DNA of 45,209 nucleotides from Clostridia bacterium (GCA_017452945.1 JAFTLD010000078.1:1-45209), one strand, 5' to 3'; numbered from the stretch's first letter, positions 8,159 through 16,917 are shown. Translations and numbers: made by a program. Notes: generated by a model from the letters alone, not told the origin.

Positions 8159-8449
8159 ATCCATTAAATAGAGATGGCCATAAGGCGACATCATGCCATA
8201 AACGATGAATGCCCCGTGGACATGTGGTCCGTCTGTCGGTAGGGGCTGACGTCCTCGACAGCCCGCCCACATAAACTATCATTTCGCATTGTAATAAGTT
8301 CTTTGTGCCTTCCCGGGGCGTCGGGGACGTCACCCCAACAAATGGAAGGTTTAATATGCTACGGCAGTAGGAACGGCGTGACAGAACAGTCACCTCCCAT
8401 AGAAGCTCTTTCTATGAATATCCGCTGCTGATTTTGATAAGAATGGGTA
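8159..8449. repeat. Gene-free stretch with several hairpins (intergenic repeat type)
   Basis: I see no credible gene here. It contains GGGCTG (8243-8248) pairing with CAGCCC (8259-8264) inside a GTAGGGGCTGACGTCC context that resembles short intergenic repeats common in gut Clostridia. A second hairpin, GGGGCGTC-ggg-ACGTCACCCC, lies at 8315-8336. Two small stems follow: GTGAC/GTCAC near 8380-8395 and CATAGAA/TTTCTATG near 8399-8416. Its repeat status is from recollection of such elements, not a search. Confidence 0.4.
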
Positions 8450-8941
8450 CTACCTTCTTCTCGGCCTTGCCTGCAGCTTGCTTTTGATCTGCGTAGTCAG
8501 CACAGCCGAGGTGCAAAACAGAGCAATGAGTCCTGCGCGGATACCGAGCGAAGCGCCAAGTCCCAATCCAAGCGTCAAGGATTGCCGTGCCTCGCTGCCG
8601 AAGAAAAGTCCCAATAAAAGTCCCAGCCCCACGTAAATGCAGCCGCACAGGAGTGAGCAGGGAAGAATGGCAGAGTCGTTCTTGAGCCCTACGCCCAATC
8701 CGCCCAACAGACAGGAGAGCACCATTGCCCCAAAGCCCAACGGTGCGATCCAGGCATCGGGATCGGGGGATAGATATGCGACCAGTGCACCAATCAAAAG
8801 TGTGGCAAATCCGCTTGTAAAGCAAAGCGCCAAGCCCCATAAAAGCCCTGAGGTAAAGTTGTTCCCAAAGGCAGCTCTGCTTGGGCTACCTTTGTTTGTG
8901 TGGGTGCGTACGGGAATGATGCCCTTGGCCGATCTGTTCAT
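8450..8941 (-). CDS. TIGR04086-type membrane protein
   Basis: A 163-residue protein with four to five hydrophobic segments rich in Gly/Leu (about residues 32-55, 66-88, 93-118, 124-150) and a basic tail (KSKLQARPRRR). The composition, size and position directly downstream of yajC match the TIGR04086/YrzE-like family found beside yajC in Firmicutes. Function is unknown. GGAGG lies nine bases upstream of ATG. It is probably cotranscribed with yajC, with 92 bases between them that contain a TATTACC/GGTAATA hairpin lacking a T-run. Confidence 0.7.
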   Translation of the reverse strand: MNRSAKGIIPVRTHTNKGSPSRAAFGNNFTSGLLWGLALCFTSGFATLLIGALVAYLSPDPDAWIAPLGFGAMVLSCLLGGLGVGLKNDSAILPCSLLCGCIYVGLGLLLGLFFGSEARQSLTLGLGLGASLGIRAGLIALFCTSAVLTTQIKSKLQARPRRR

Positions 8942-9033
8942 AAAAAAACGCCTCCGTATCCATAATATTACCGTATTTGGTAATACTATATGAGTACGGA
9001 GCCGTTTTTATGTCCGGAAAGCCGAGATCACTA

Positions 9034-9363
9034 TTACTTCTGTGCGTCTTCTGCTTTGACGTCCACTTTGCTGATCGCGCTCTTGAGCAGGCGGATCTTG
9101 GTGCGGTCGTGGCTGGTCTCGATCAGAACAGTTTCGTCTCTGATGCTGATGACCTTACCGATGATGCCGCCGATGGTGGTGATTTCATCACCGACTGCCA
9201 AGCTGTTACGCATGTCGTTGATCTCTTTTTCCTGCTTTTTCTGAGGACGGATCATGAAGAAGTAGAAGAACACGCCGATCACAACGACCATGATGATGGT
9301 CATGATGATCTGTCCGCCGCCGCCTTCACCGCCAAACAGGTTAGTTAATGCCGAAAAATTCAT
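9034..9363 (-). CDS. yajC: Preprotein translocase subunit YajC
   Basis: A 109-residue single-pass membrane protein associated with SecDF and the Sec translocon. It has a Gly-rich N-terminus, one transmembrane helix (about 19-40), and the family signature FMIRPQKKQEKEINDMRNSLAVGDEITTIGGIIGKV followed by a small beta domain. Its length is normal. GGAGG sits upstream with standard spacing and a consensus promoter lies 38 bases before ATG. No secD or secF is present in the window. Confidence 0.95.
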   Translation of the reverse strand: MNFSALTNLFGGEGGGGQIIMTIIMVVVIGVFFYFFMIRPQKKQEKEINDMRNSLAVGDEITTIGGIIGKVISIRDETVLIETSHDRTKIRLLKSAISKVDVKAEDAQK

Positions 9364-9400
9364 TTTTTATCCTCCGTTGCGAGTTTTCACATACACATTT

Positions 9401-9429
9401 ATTATATCCCAAAATTTTCCGAAAGTCAA
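9401..9429 (-). promoter_or_regulatory. Promoter of yajC
   Basis: On the minus strand TTGACT (9429-9424), 17 bases, TATAAT (9406-9401). Confidence 0.85.
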
Positions 9430-9533
9430 GGAGAAAACGAAAAAGGTGCAAATAATTCATGATGTGTTAATAAACATGTGCTATTATGTAACGTGATATG
9501 TTGTGTCATAATCCATATTTGGAGGTAAATATT

Positions 9534-10766
9534 ATGAAAAAAGATAAATGTCCTCCTTGCAAAAAGACTTCTATCGGCGGTCAGGCTTTGATGGAAGGCA
9601 TCATGATGCGAGGACCCAAAAAGACTGCTATGGCAGTACGCAATCCCGAGGGCGAGATCGTGCTTGAGATCAAGCAGAACGATACCAAAGCACCGCTGAT
9701 CACCAAGATTCCGATCGTGCGCGGTGTGTTCAATTTCGCACTGTCTATGATCCAGGGCTATAAGTGTCTGATGAGATCTGCCGAGATCTCGGGATTGGAA
9801 GAGGCAGAGGAAGAGATGCGCCGTGAGGCAGAGGCGAAAAAAGCCGCCAAGGCCGCCAAAAAAGCCGCCAAACGCGGCCAAGCGCCCCTGACCGAGCAAC
9901 AGCCCGCGAGTGAGCAGGCGCCCGTTGTCGAAGAAATTGGAGGCGAGCAGCAAGAGGGCATGACCGAGCAGTCCGAGCCTGCAGCCCAAGAGGTGGCGGA
10001 CGCTCCCGAAGCACCAGCAGCCGAGCCCGCAAAAAAAGAAAAGAAAGTAGATGGTGCGTCCATGACCACCACGCTGGTCATGATTCTTGGCGTCGTGCTT
10101 GGTCTTGGCCTTGCAATCGTGCTTTTCAAGTTTGTTCCTACTGCGCTCTACGATTTGTCCGTTTGGCTGATCCCCGCACTCAAGCCTGAAAACATGGTGC
10201 TTGAATCCTTTATCCGCTCGCTGGTTGAAGGTGTTTTCAAGATTGCCATAGTGGTTGGCTATATGGCTGCCGTTTCTTTGATGAAAGAGATCCGACGCAC
10301 CTTCCAGTATCATGGGGCAGAGCATAAGTCGATCTTCTGCTATGAGGCAGGGCTGCCTCTGACCGTGGAAAACGTGCGTAAGCAAAGAAGATTCCATCCT
10401 CGCTGCGGCACGTCCTTCCTGATTTTGATGGTGCTTGTCAACGTATTCGTATCCTTCTTTATCGAGCCTACCTTTGTGGCCATTTTCGGCGGCACTATGA
10501 AGGAGGTTCTCGGAGAGATCCATAACGTGCTTCCCACTCTGGTACGTACCGGCATATCCTTAGTATTGCTCCCCTTGGTTATGGGCATTGGTTACGAGCT
10601 GCTCAAGCTGGCAGGCAGATACGACAATTTCCTGACCAGACTGATCTCTTTGCCCGGTGTCTGGTTGCAGCACATTACCGTGCTTGAGCCGGATGACAGC
10701 ATGATCGAATGCGCCATTGCCGCCATCAAGGAGGTCATTCCCGAGGACGAGAGCGATCAATGGTAA
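9534..10766 (+). CDS. yqhQ: DUF1385 membrane protein (YqhQ family) with expanded linker
   Basis: A 410-residue protein of the DUF1385/YqhQ family. The N-terminal signature SIGGQALMEGIMMRGPKKTAMAVRNPEG and the later YHGAEHKSIFCYEAGLPLTVENVRKQRRFHPRCGTSFL are diagnostic. Four to five membrane segments lie after residue 185. Typical members are about 300 residues; here a low-complexity Ala/Lys/Glu/Pro linker (about residues 90-180) is inserted between the conserved block and the membrane part. Its biochemical role is not known. ATG 9534 has GGAGG at the right distance; an upstream start at 9498 lacks one. It leads a run with nagB and a TIGR01440 gene. Confidence 0.88.
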   Translation: MKKDKCPPCKKTSIGGQALMEGIMMRGPKKTAMAVRNPEGEIVLEIKQNDTKAPLITKIPIVRGVFNFALSMIQGYKCLMRSAEISGLEEAEEEMRREAEAKKAAKAAKKAAKRGQAPLTEQQPASEQAPVVEEIGGEQQEGMTEQSEPAAQEVADAPEAPAAEPAKKEKKVDGASMTTTLVMILGVVLGLGLAIVLFKFVPTALYDLSVWLIPALKPENMVLESFIRSLVEGVFKIAIVVGYMAAVSLMKEIRRTFQYHGAEHKSIFCYEAGLPLTVENVRKQRRFHPRCGTSFLILMVLVNVFVSFFIEPTFVAIFGGTMKEVLGEIHNVLPTLVRTGISLVLLPLVMGIGYELLKLAGRYDNFLTRLISLPGVWLQHITVLEPDDSMIECAIAAIKEVIPEDESDQW

Positions 10767-10793
10767 ACCATACATCATAAGGAGGATTGAATT

Positions 10794-11516
10794 ATGAGAA
10801 TCATTTGTTGTAACGATTATAAGGAAATGTCCAAGGTCGGTGCCGATATGGTTGCCGATGTGATCAAGAGCAAACCCGATTGCGTGCTGGGCCTTGCAAC
10901 TGGCTCTACCCCCGAGGGGCTGTATGCCGAGTTGATCTCTATGTGTGACAAGGGTGAGCTGGATTTCTCGGCCGTTACCACGGTCAATCTGGACGAGTAT
11001 TATCCCATCACGCCCGACAACGAGCAGAGCTACCGTTATTTCATGAATACCAAGCTGTTTGACCACGTCAATATCAACAAGGCAAACACCTACGTACCGG
11101 ACGGCAGCGCAGCAGACGCAGCAGCCGAGGCTGCAAGATACGAAGCATTTGTACGTGGTTTGGGCGGTGCGGATATTCAGGTGCTGGGTATTGGCAGAAA
11201 CGGGCATATCGCATTCAACGAGCCTGCCGAGGCGCTGCATCCCGCAACGCACGTCACCAGCCTGACCGCTGACACGGTAGAAGCCAACGCGCGCTTCTTT
11301 GAAAGCATTGATCAGGTTCCCACGCTGGCGTTGACCATGGGTATGGGAACTATCCTGTCCGCAAAAAAGATCATTATTTTGGCCAACGGGAAGGGCAAGC
11401 ACGAGGCAATCAAGGCAATGCTTGCAGGCACCGTGACCACAAGCTGTCCTGCGTCGTTCCTGAATCTGCATGCCGACGTAACGCTGATCTGCGACCGCGA
11501 CGCTTACGAGGGCTGA
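10794..11516 (+). CDS. nagB: Glucosamine-6-phosphate deaminase
   Basis: A 240-residue cytoplasmic enzyme converting glucosamine-6-phosphate to fructose-6-phosphate and ammonia, the last step of amino-sugar use. GLATGSTPEGLY binds phosphate, NLDEYYP supplies Asp67, and LGIGRNGHIAFNEP supplies His138 and Glu143. Compared with the E. coli enzyme, the residue two before that His is Asn (136) instead of Asp; Asn there occurs in other Gram-positive NagB proteins as far as I recall. It lies 27 bases after yqhQ and one base before the next gene. nagA is not in the window. Confidence 0.93.
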   Translation: MRIICCNDYKEMSKVGADMVADVIKSKPDCVLGLATGSTPEGLYAELISMCDKGELDFSAVTTVNLDEYYPITPDNEQSYRYFMNTKLFDHVNINKANTYVPDGSAADAAAEAARYEAFVRGLGGADIQVLGIGRNGHIAFNEPAEALHPATHVTSLTADTVEANARFFESIDQVPTLALTMGMGTILSAKKIIILANGKGKHEAIKAMLAGTVTTSCPASFLNLHADVTLICDRDAYEG

Positions 11517-11517
11517 T

Positions 11518-12075
11518 ATGGACGCAATACAGGTCAAAGAACAAGCCGCGCTGGCAGCTGAGCAGTTGCTGGAGGCTGCAGGTGCGAGGGAAGGGCAGAT
11601 CCTTGTGGTCGGTTGCTCATCCTCCGAGATTGCGGGCGGCACGATAGGCCATGCATCCGCGCCCGAGGTAGCCGATGCTGTCTATGAGGCCATCTCCGAG
11701 GCTTGCGCCAAAAGAGGCGTGTATCTGGCAGCGCAATGCTGCGAGCACCTCAACCGTGCATTGATCGTGGAACGCGCGTGTGCCGAGCGGTACGGCCTTG
11801 ATGAGGTCTGCGTGATTCCGCAGCCCAAGGCAGGTGGCTCGTTTGCAACGGCTGCATGGGCGGGCATGAAGGAGCCTGTAGCCGTGGAGTATATCAAGGC
11901 GCATATGGGAATCGATATCGGCGGTACACTGATCGGTATGCATTTGCGTCACGTTGCGGTGCCGGTCAGAATTGCACAGAACACCATTGGTCATGCAAGC
12001 GTGTTGTGTGCGCGCACCCGACCCAAATTCGTGGGCGGCAGCCGTGCGGTGTATCCGAACAGTGACAGAAGATAA
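11518..12075 (+). CDS. TIGR01440 / DUF436 family protein (YwlG-like)
   Basis: A 185-residue protein matching the TIGR01440 family. Conserved features are VVGCSSSEIAGGTIG near residue 32, AAQCCEHLNRALIVER near residue 76 and DIGGTLIGMHLRHVAVPVR near residue 140. Family function is not established. Its start codon is one base after the nagB stop, so translation is probably coupled. The operon ends in the hairpin at 12089-12119. Confidence 0.88.
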   Translation: MDAIQVKEQAALAAEQLLEAAGAREGQILVVGCSSSEIAGGTIGHASAPEVADAVYEAISEACAKRGVYLAAQCCEHLNRALIVERACAERYGLDEVCVIPQPKAGGSFATAAWAGMKEPVAVEYIKAHMGIDIGGTLIGMHLRHVAVPVRIAQNTIGHASVLCARTRPKFVGGSRAVYPNSDRR

Positions 12076-12088
12076 ATATTTCCATCAA

Positions 12089-12119
12089 AAAAGCTGAGTC
12101 AATACAGACTCAGCTTTTT
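12089..12119. terminator. Bidirectional terminator between convergent genes
   Basis: AAAAGCTGAGTC (12089-12100) pairs with GACTCAGCTTTTT (12107-12119), giving T-runs on both strands. It serves the nagB run on the plus strand and the 971-residue surface protein on the minus strand. Confidence 0.92.
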
Positions 12120-12134
12120 GATTTGTGTAAGGAA

Positions 12135-15050
12135 TCAATCCTTCTTTTTCTTGGCAACAACGCACATACCGAATGTCAGAAGTGCAACAATCAAGCCGTT
12201 GCCAAGTATGCTCTTGCAGTCACCGGCGGTATTGTCCTGCTCGGTTTGATCGTCCTGCTCGGTCTGACCAACCTGCTCGGTGACGTCTGTCTCCGATATG
12301 ATCGTGTCAGTTTCTGCCGAAGTGGTTGTTTCGCTTTCGGGGTAGCTGACGTTGGATACACCGGGGATGTAGTTTTGGTAGATATAGTTCATACGGCCCA
12401 AAGGTGCACAGTCACCGTCGATGTAGAAGTCTTCCATCTCATCAAAAGTGCCGGTGCTGTCCGCCCATTTGAACTGCATGCAGATCTCCTTGTAGCCTTC
12501 AATTCCCAACATTTCCATGGGGACCGTGATCATCATTTGATTCTCCATGGCTTGATAGCTGACCTCGCCCACGATCTCAAAGCCGTAAGCACCGTCTGTG
12601 CCGTTATATTTTGCTACGGTTGTGGAGAAGTGATCTTTGGCGGAGTAGTTTACGATATAATCGTAACCGTACCAGCCGGTCTCGGCAGAACTGTCAACGT
12701 CTACGTAGAGCTGCATCCAGGAAGAGGCAGTGTCATACATCGTAATGTTGTCCTTGGTTTGAACGTAGAAATGCACGTTTTTGGAGTCGGAGGTGACCTT
12801 GGAGGCAACAATGTCGTTGCGTCCGGTGCTGTTGGTGTAGCTTGTGTGGCCAAATCCAATTGCGTTACGCTCTACGGTATCACCGGAGGGATCGCTGTAG
12901 GTGACGTTTACAGTATCCCATTGATCAAACGAGCCCGTGACGTTGATAGCCCTGCGGGCATCCTGTACCACAACAGGTGCTGTGCCGTTCAGCTTCTGAA
13001 CGTTGTATGCCAGCTGGATATAGTAGTTATCGAAATAGCCACCGCGCATCATTTCGGTATCACGGGAAAACTCCATAGAGGCAGTATCTACAAACCAGAT
13101 GCTATCGGATTTGGTGTTCTGGCGCTGTGCAACCCACTCGTTCCAGCCGGTAACCAGCACGTACATTGCCTCAGATTCAATAGCACGATCCCATTGCGCT
13201 TGGAAATTCAGACCTTGATTGGTCAGAGATTGATCCGCTTGCCATGCCTGATAGGACTGCTTGAGCACTTCGTCAAAGGGTCTGCGCTTTTTGGAGGGAA
13301 CATCGGTCGGGTTGGTAAAGGAGCGGCCGCGGTTGGTATGTTTATTGTACAGGGAAGAGTCGGTGAAGGCGACTGTGCCGCTGTGCTGTGCGACTGATAC
13401 GCTGATAGCCGCACCGTCAAAGTCATACGAGGATTCATAAAGACGGGAGGGCCATTCGAAATCCATCCAAGGCCATCCGTTGGTCTTGGATGCCTCATTG
13501 GGCCATTGATTTTGCTTGGTTAAGAAGAAATCGTTGATGTTTGCGCTCTCGGGAGCAATGATGACAGGCTTTCCGTTGATACAGAACCAAGTGTCGGGAT
13601 ACAGGTTTTGGGCATAAATTGCATCGTAGACTTCCCGAACCACGCGTTCTGCGCTGGAGTTGGTGTAGAAGACCACCTTAGGTGCATCAAAGCCTTCCTC
13701 GTTGAGCTGGTGCAGGATCTCCATGAGCTGAATGGCATTCGGCAGATAGGCATATCCGTTGGTTACATCAAAATACAAAAAGTCAATGTTGATGTTGCAA
13801 AGAAGCTCAGCGTGCTTTCTCTGTACCCAGGCATCATTGGCATAGTAATATCCGTAAAGAGGCTCAGCAAACCAGTGCATTGCACCCACAGGGCCGTATA
13901 AGCCGCAGTTTGAGCTGCCTGCAGCTTCCACACCGACCTTATCAATGATCTTTTGCAGGTCAAAAATGCCTTCATCACCATGTTCTCCCTGCCACAGGAA
14001 ATAGAAAAGGCCAACGTAATGTTCACCGTTTTCACCGTACAAACCTACCTGCTCGGAGGTGTACATGGAACGGTCCAGGTCATCGGTTGCAGCAAAGCCG
14101 CCGGATGTCAGATTATGATTGTTGGGAACGGTGTAGGAGCGGATCTCTCCGTTGATCTCGTATGAGATGGTTACGGTTGAGCCGTCTTCGGAATAGGTGT
14201 ATGTAAGCGTGCCGTCCGAAAGGTCGAGGTCTGAGGTATCCATTTGCTTGAATTCCACCTCGGGCCATTGATTCTTTTTGGCTTCTTCCTCTTCCAGACG
14301 CTTTTGCTCTTCCTCATAAGCGAGCTTGGCGTTATATTGATCAATGTCAAAGCCCTCTGCGTCCTCTTTGGTGTCAAAGAAAGCAACGCATTTGAAATCA
14401 ATGGTTGCACCGGTGGGAATGGGCTCTTTAGCCCAGCTGCCGGAGCTCTCCTTGTAGGGCTGGCCGTTTTCGTCTAACTTATAGCCTGCCTCCAGTGCAT
14501 CAAAGCGGAAATACTGTGCCTTTTGACCGTCGAAAAGCTCTGCATCGATCAAGCCTTGCGTATCAAAAATATAAGTATGCCATTCACCGTCCGAAATGAC
14601 GCTTGTTTCCATCATGGAAGAATCATCCGAGGGGCCGGATGCATAAGAGCCCATAAAGAATTGCGTTGTGGTATTTCCGCAATCATTGGCGCGGTAAACG
14701 TACAGCACAAAGCGGCCTGCGGTGAAATTTGCCAAGGGATAATAATAGGGATCGGTTTCCCCGGGGACAATGTGTACGTAATCCTCTACTACCTCAGCCG
14801 AAACCACGTTGTGTGCGCTTTGTTTGTTGGTCAGCATTTTGGGAGTCAGAATATTCTTGGGGATGGTGGTGTTGAACGTGGGGGCCTCCTGATTGCTCAG
14901 AAGATCAAAGCTGTACTTGTAAGTATTGCTTTGTATTGGATCGGGGGACTGCTTATCCGATTCGATAGCCAGCGCAGTGACTACTGTAGCGCTGATCATG
15001 GAAAGGCAAAGCAAGGAAATGAGAATGATCGAAATTTTCTTTTGCATCAT
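12135..15050 (-). CDS. Secreted, tail-anchored TIM-barrel protein, putative glycoside hydrolase
   Basis: A 971-residue exported protein. A signal peptide (about 1-28) precedes a beta-rich region (about 40-240) and a charged helix (EEEQKRLEEEEAKK, about 246-260). A probable TIM-barrel domain follows (about 345-690) with YVGLFYFLWQGEHG, FAEPLYGYYYANDAW, INIDFLYFDVTNGYAY and VTGWNEWVAQR. NEW-type ends recall GH71/GH99-like barrels and WbsX-like proteins. The segment 700-890 resembles a CBM9/DOMON-like sugar-binding beta-sandwich (MQLYVDVDSSAETGWYGYDY). A Glu/Thr/Gln/Asp linker leads to a Cys, a hydrophobic stretch and VVAKKKKD. The substrate cannot be read. AAAGGAAG precedes ATG. Confidence 0.75.
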   Translation of the reverse strand: MMQKKISIILISLLCLSMISATVVTALAIESDKQSPDPIQSNTYKYSFDLLSNQEAPTFNTTIPKNILTPKMLTNKQSAHNVVSAEVVEDYVHIVPGETDPYYYPLANFTAGRFVLYVYRANDCGNTTTQFFMGSYASGPSDDSSMMETSVISDGEWHTYIFDTQGLIDAELFDGQKAQYFRFDALEAGYKLDENGQPYKESSGSWAKEPIPTGATIDFKCVAFFDTKEDAEGFDIDQYNAKLAYEEEQKRLEEEEAKKNQWPEVEFKQMDTSDLDLSDGTLTYTYSEDGSTVTISYEINGEIRSYTVPNNHNLTSGGFAATDDLDRSMYTSEQVGLYGENGEHYVGLFYFLWQGEHGDEGIFDLQKIIDKVGVEAAGSSNCGLYGPVGAMHWFAEPLYGYYYANDAWVQRKHAELLCNINIDFLYFDVTNGYAYLPNAIQLMEILHQLNEEGFDAPKVVFYTNSSAERVVREVYDAIYAQNLYPDTWFCINGKPVIIAPESANINDFFLTKQNQWPNEASKTNGWPWMDFEWPSRLYESSYDFDGAAISVSVAQHSGTVAFTDSSLYNKHTNRGRSFTNPTDVPSKKRRPFDEVLKQSYQAWQADQSLTNQGLNFQAQWDRAIESEAMYVLVTGWNEWVAQRQNTKSDSIWFVDTASMEFSRDTEMMRGGYFDNYYIQLAYNVQKLNGTAPVVVQDARRAINVTGSFDQWDTVNVTYSDPSGDTVERNAIGFGHTSYTNSTGRNDIVASKVTSDSKNVHFYVQTKDNITMYDTASSWMQLYVDVDSSAETGWYGYDYIVNYSAKDHFSTTVAKYNGTDGAYGFEIVGEVSYQAMENQMMITVPMEMLGIEGYKEICMQFKWADSTGTFDEMEDFYIDGDCAPLGRMNYIYQNYIPGVSNVSYPESETTTSAETDTIISETDVTEQVGQTEQDDQTEQDNTAGDCKSILGNGLIVALLTFGMCVVAKKKKD

Positions 15051-15108
15051 AAGGACTTCCTTTCTCGGTTAGTATGAAGAAGAGGCAATTGCACCGTTCA
15101 TGATAGAT

Positions 15109-15137
15109 ATTGTAGCAGAAAATGCAAAATAAAGCAA
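15109..15137 (-). promoter_or_regulatory. Promoter of the 971-residue surface protein gene
   Basis: Minus strand: TTGCTT (15137-15132), 17 bases, TACAAT (15114-15109). The leader is about 50 bases. Confidence 0.65.
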
Positions 15138-15168
15138 GGGCTTTTAGCACATTTGTGAAATGTTGCCC

Positions 15169-15198
15169 AAAAAAGATCCACCGGCTTCCCGGTGGATC
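15169..15198 (-). terminator. Terminator of the beta-propeller surface protein gene
   Basis: On the minus strand GATCCACCGG pairs with CCGGTGGATC around a short loop, followed by TTTTTT (15174-15169). Confidence 0.9.
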
Positions 15199-15233
15199 TC
15201 GATTTTAGATATCATAAATTGATTTACGGTGAA

Positions 15234-16694
15234 TCAATCTCTTTTTTTCTTAGCAACAACGCAAGCGCCAAGCGTCAGCATCGCGATGATCGCACCGCTG
15301 CCAATGATGCCGCCGCAGGAAGAGGATTGCTCAGCCTCGGTTTCGGTTGCATCGGGAGCCTCGGTTGCGGGCGTTGTGGTCGCTTCGGTCTTTGCTTCTG
15401 TAGTATCTTCGGTATCTGCCACAGTATTGCTTTCGGGTTCGGTTTCGGCTTCAGTCTCGCTCTCGGTTTCGTCACCGGTGTCCTCGGATTGCTTGTAGGA
15501 GTTGATTGCCTGTACCTGTGCATCAAATGCAGTCTGCGCATCTGCGGTCAGGGGAGCAGCGTAAATGTAGTTGTAGCTCATGGAGTCATCGCCTGCACCG
15601 CAAACGTAAAGAGTATCGTTGATGACCTGGACACGGGTTATGCGGTTTGCATCGGGTACTGCAATGCTTGCAACCTTTTCCATGGAGGAATCATCCAGAA
15701 CGTCAACAGCAGAGCCGTTCTTCAAACCAACCAACAGGAACTTGCCAACGTGGGCAATGCTGTAAGCACCGCTGTATTCGGTATAGCCAAGGCAGTTAAC
15801 ACCGGATGCGTCAATCTTGATAATGCCCGTGCCGCCTTCCTTCAGAGAAGCGCACAGCCAAACGGTACCGTTGGCATCTACAGCCATGTACTGGCCTTCG
15901 TCCAGGTGCTTGCCGCCCAGATCGATGGTGCAATCAGCATCTGCAAAATCAATAATGCCTTCAATACCGAAGTTCTTGTTAAGAACGGGGTTTTCGGGAT
16001 CGGTCACGTCGTAGCAGTAAAGTGCGTCGTGGTTGTAGTTGCTCATAACGAAGCAGTAGTATTTGTCGCCAATCTTGGCAACCTCAACACCGTTCACGCC
16101 AACCTTGGTACCGGCTTCGTCACCGGGTTCCAGATCATTGGTGTATACGGGGATCTCGCAGATCTCGGTCAGCTTGCCGTTATCCTGCTGCTGTGCAATA
16201 CCGAGGCTTAAGTAGTTGTAGTTTACGGAGTAAGCAAAACCAACGTAAACGATACCGCGGTCGTCAGCGGCAATACCCTTAGCGTAAGAGAAGGGAGAAC
16301 CGGGCAGTGCGTTTTCTTCATTGTAGGAATAGTATAGGTCGGTGATCTTACCAACTTGTGTGTCAAGCACTACAACGCCGCGTACACCGTTACCGCCGTT
16401 GAGTGTGCCCATGTATGCGTAACGGCCGTCAGCGGACATGGAGAAGCCGCGCATGTTGATGGTTGCGGCCATGAAGTAGTCGTCAAGTTCTTCCACATAG
16501 TCTTCCCACCACCAGGCTTCGTAGTCGGGAGCGATGTCGGAGGTGATAAAGTCAGTGTCCTGATAGAACAAGCCCTTGAGTTCTGCTGAGGTCCATGTAT
16601 CCACGGTGTAGTCTTCGGTTGCAGCCGAGATACCGGTGCACAGACAGCCGATACAAAGGGCTGCGAACAGGATGATTGCCAAAAGTTTTTTCAT
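15234..16694 (-). CDS. Secreted beta-propeller-like protein with hydrophobic C-terminal tail
   Basis: A 486-residue exported protein. Signal peptide about 1-24 (cut near GISA-ATED). The main body (about 60-390) has repeated strands such as GRYAYMGTLNGG, GIVYVGFAYSV, GTVWLCASLKEGG and DTLYVCGAGDDS, characteristic of six- or seven-bladed propellers of the YncE/NHL kind. A Thr/Glu linker (ETESETEAETEPES) leads to a Cys-containing hydrophobic tail ending VVAKKKRD, shared with the neighbouring 971-residue protein. ATG 16694 has AAAGGAG seven bases upstream; the longer frame from 16862 runs through the promoter. Function unknown; surface ligand or polymer binding is likely. Confidence 0.8.
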   Translation of the reverse strand: MKKLLAIILFAALCIGCLCTGISAATEDYTVDTWTSAELKGLFYQDTDFITSDIAPDYEAWWWEDYVEELDDYFMAATINMRGFSMSADGRYAYMGTLNGGNGVRGVVVLDTQVGKITDLYYSYNEENALPGSPFSYAKGIAADDRGIVYVGFAYSVNYNYLSLGIAQQQDNGKLTEICEIPVYTNDLEPGDEAGTKVGVNGVEVAKIGDKYYCFVMSNYNHDALYCYDVTDPENPVLNKNFGIEGIIDFADADCTIDLGGKHLDEGQYMAVDANGTVWLCASLKEGGTGIIKIDASGVNCLGYTEYSGAYSIAHVGKFLLVGLKNGSAVDVLDDSSMEKVASIAVPDANRITRVQVINDTLYVCGAGDDSMSYNYIYAAPLTADAQTAFDAQVQAINSYKQSEDTGDETESETEAETEPESNTVADTEDTTEAKTEATTTPATEAPDATETEAEQSSSCGGIIGSGAIIAMLTLGACVVAKKKRD

Positions 16695-16755
16695 GATGCA
16701 TCTCCTTTTTTGTTTTTTGTGGGATACAAAATATTGTGAATTGTACCATAAATAT

Positions 16756-16784
16756 ATCATACTACACAATTTTGCATTTGTCAA
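16756..16784 (-). promoter_or_regulatory. Promoter of the beta-propeller protein gene
   Basis: Minus strand: TTGACA (16784-16779), 17 bases, TATGAT (16761-16756). Confidence 0.85.
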
Positions 16785-16875
16785 GTATCCACGGGTTTTT
16801 CTTGCCCAATCGGCATTATGACCAAAGCGAAGGATGAGGTCACCATACGGACGCTCTTTCACGTCTTACTTGTAC

Positions 16876-16917
16876 AAAAAACGGCAGGAATCTGTTCATA
16901 ATCGAACAAATTCCTGC
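16876..16917 (-). terminator. Terminator at the end of the 21.7-16.9 kb minus-strand run
   Basis: Minus strand: GCAGGAAT(T)TGTTC pairs with GAACAGATTCCTGC around a six-base loop, followed by CGTTTTTTG. Confidence 0.85.

Noticed and set aside
7196..8272. 358-codon minus-strand open frame
   Set aside because: Antisense to the second lipoprotein and running through its terminator; the paralogous pair, signal peptides and ribosome sites support the plus strand.
9426..10523. 365-codon minus-strand open frame antisense to yqhQ
   Set aside because: The plus strand has clear DUF1385 motifs; the antisense frame is His/Leu/Gly-rich without motifs.
10560..11642. 360-codon minus-strand frame antisense to nagB
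   Set aside because: NagB motifs are unambiguous on the plus strand.
12123..13397. 424-codon open frame on the plus strand opposite the large surface protein
   Set aside because: It is a shadow of the real minus-strand gene, lacks a ribosome site and starts inside a terminator; its product is Val/Gly/Cys-rich without family features.
15192..16211. 339-codon plus-strand open frame
   Set aside because: Antisense to the propeller protein; starts at a non-ATG codon without ribosome site and shows no recognisable domain.
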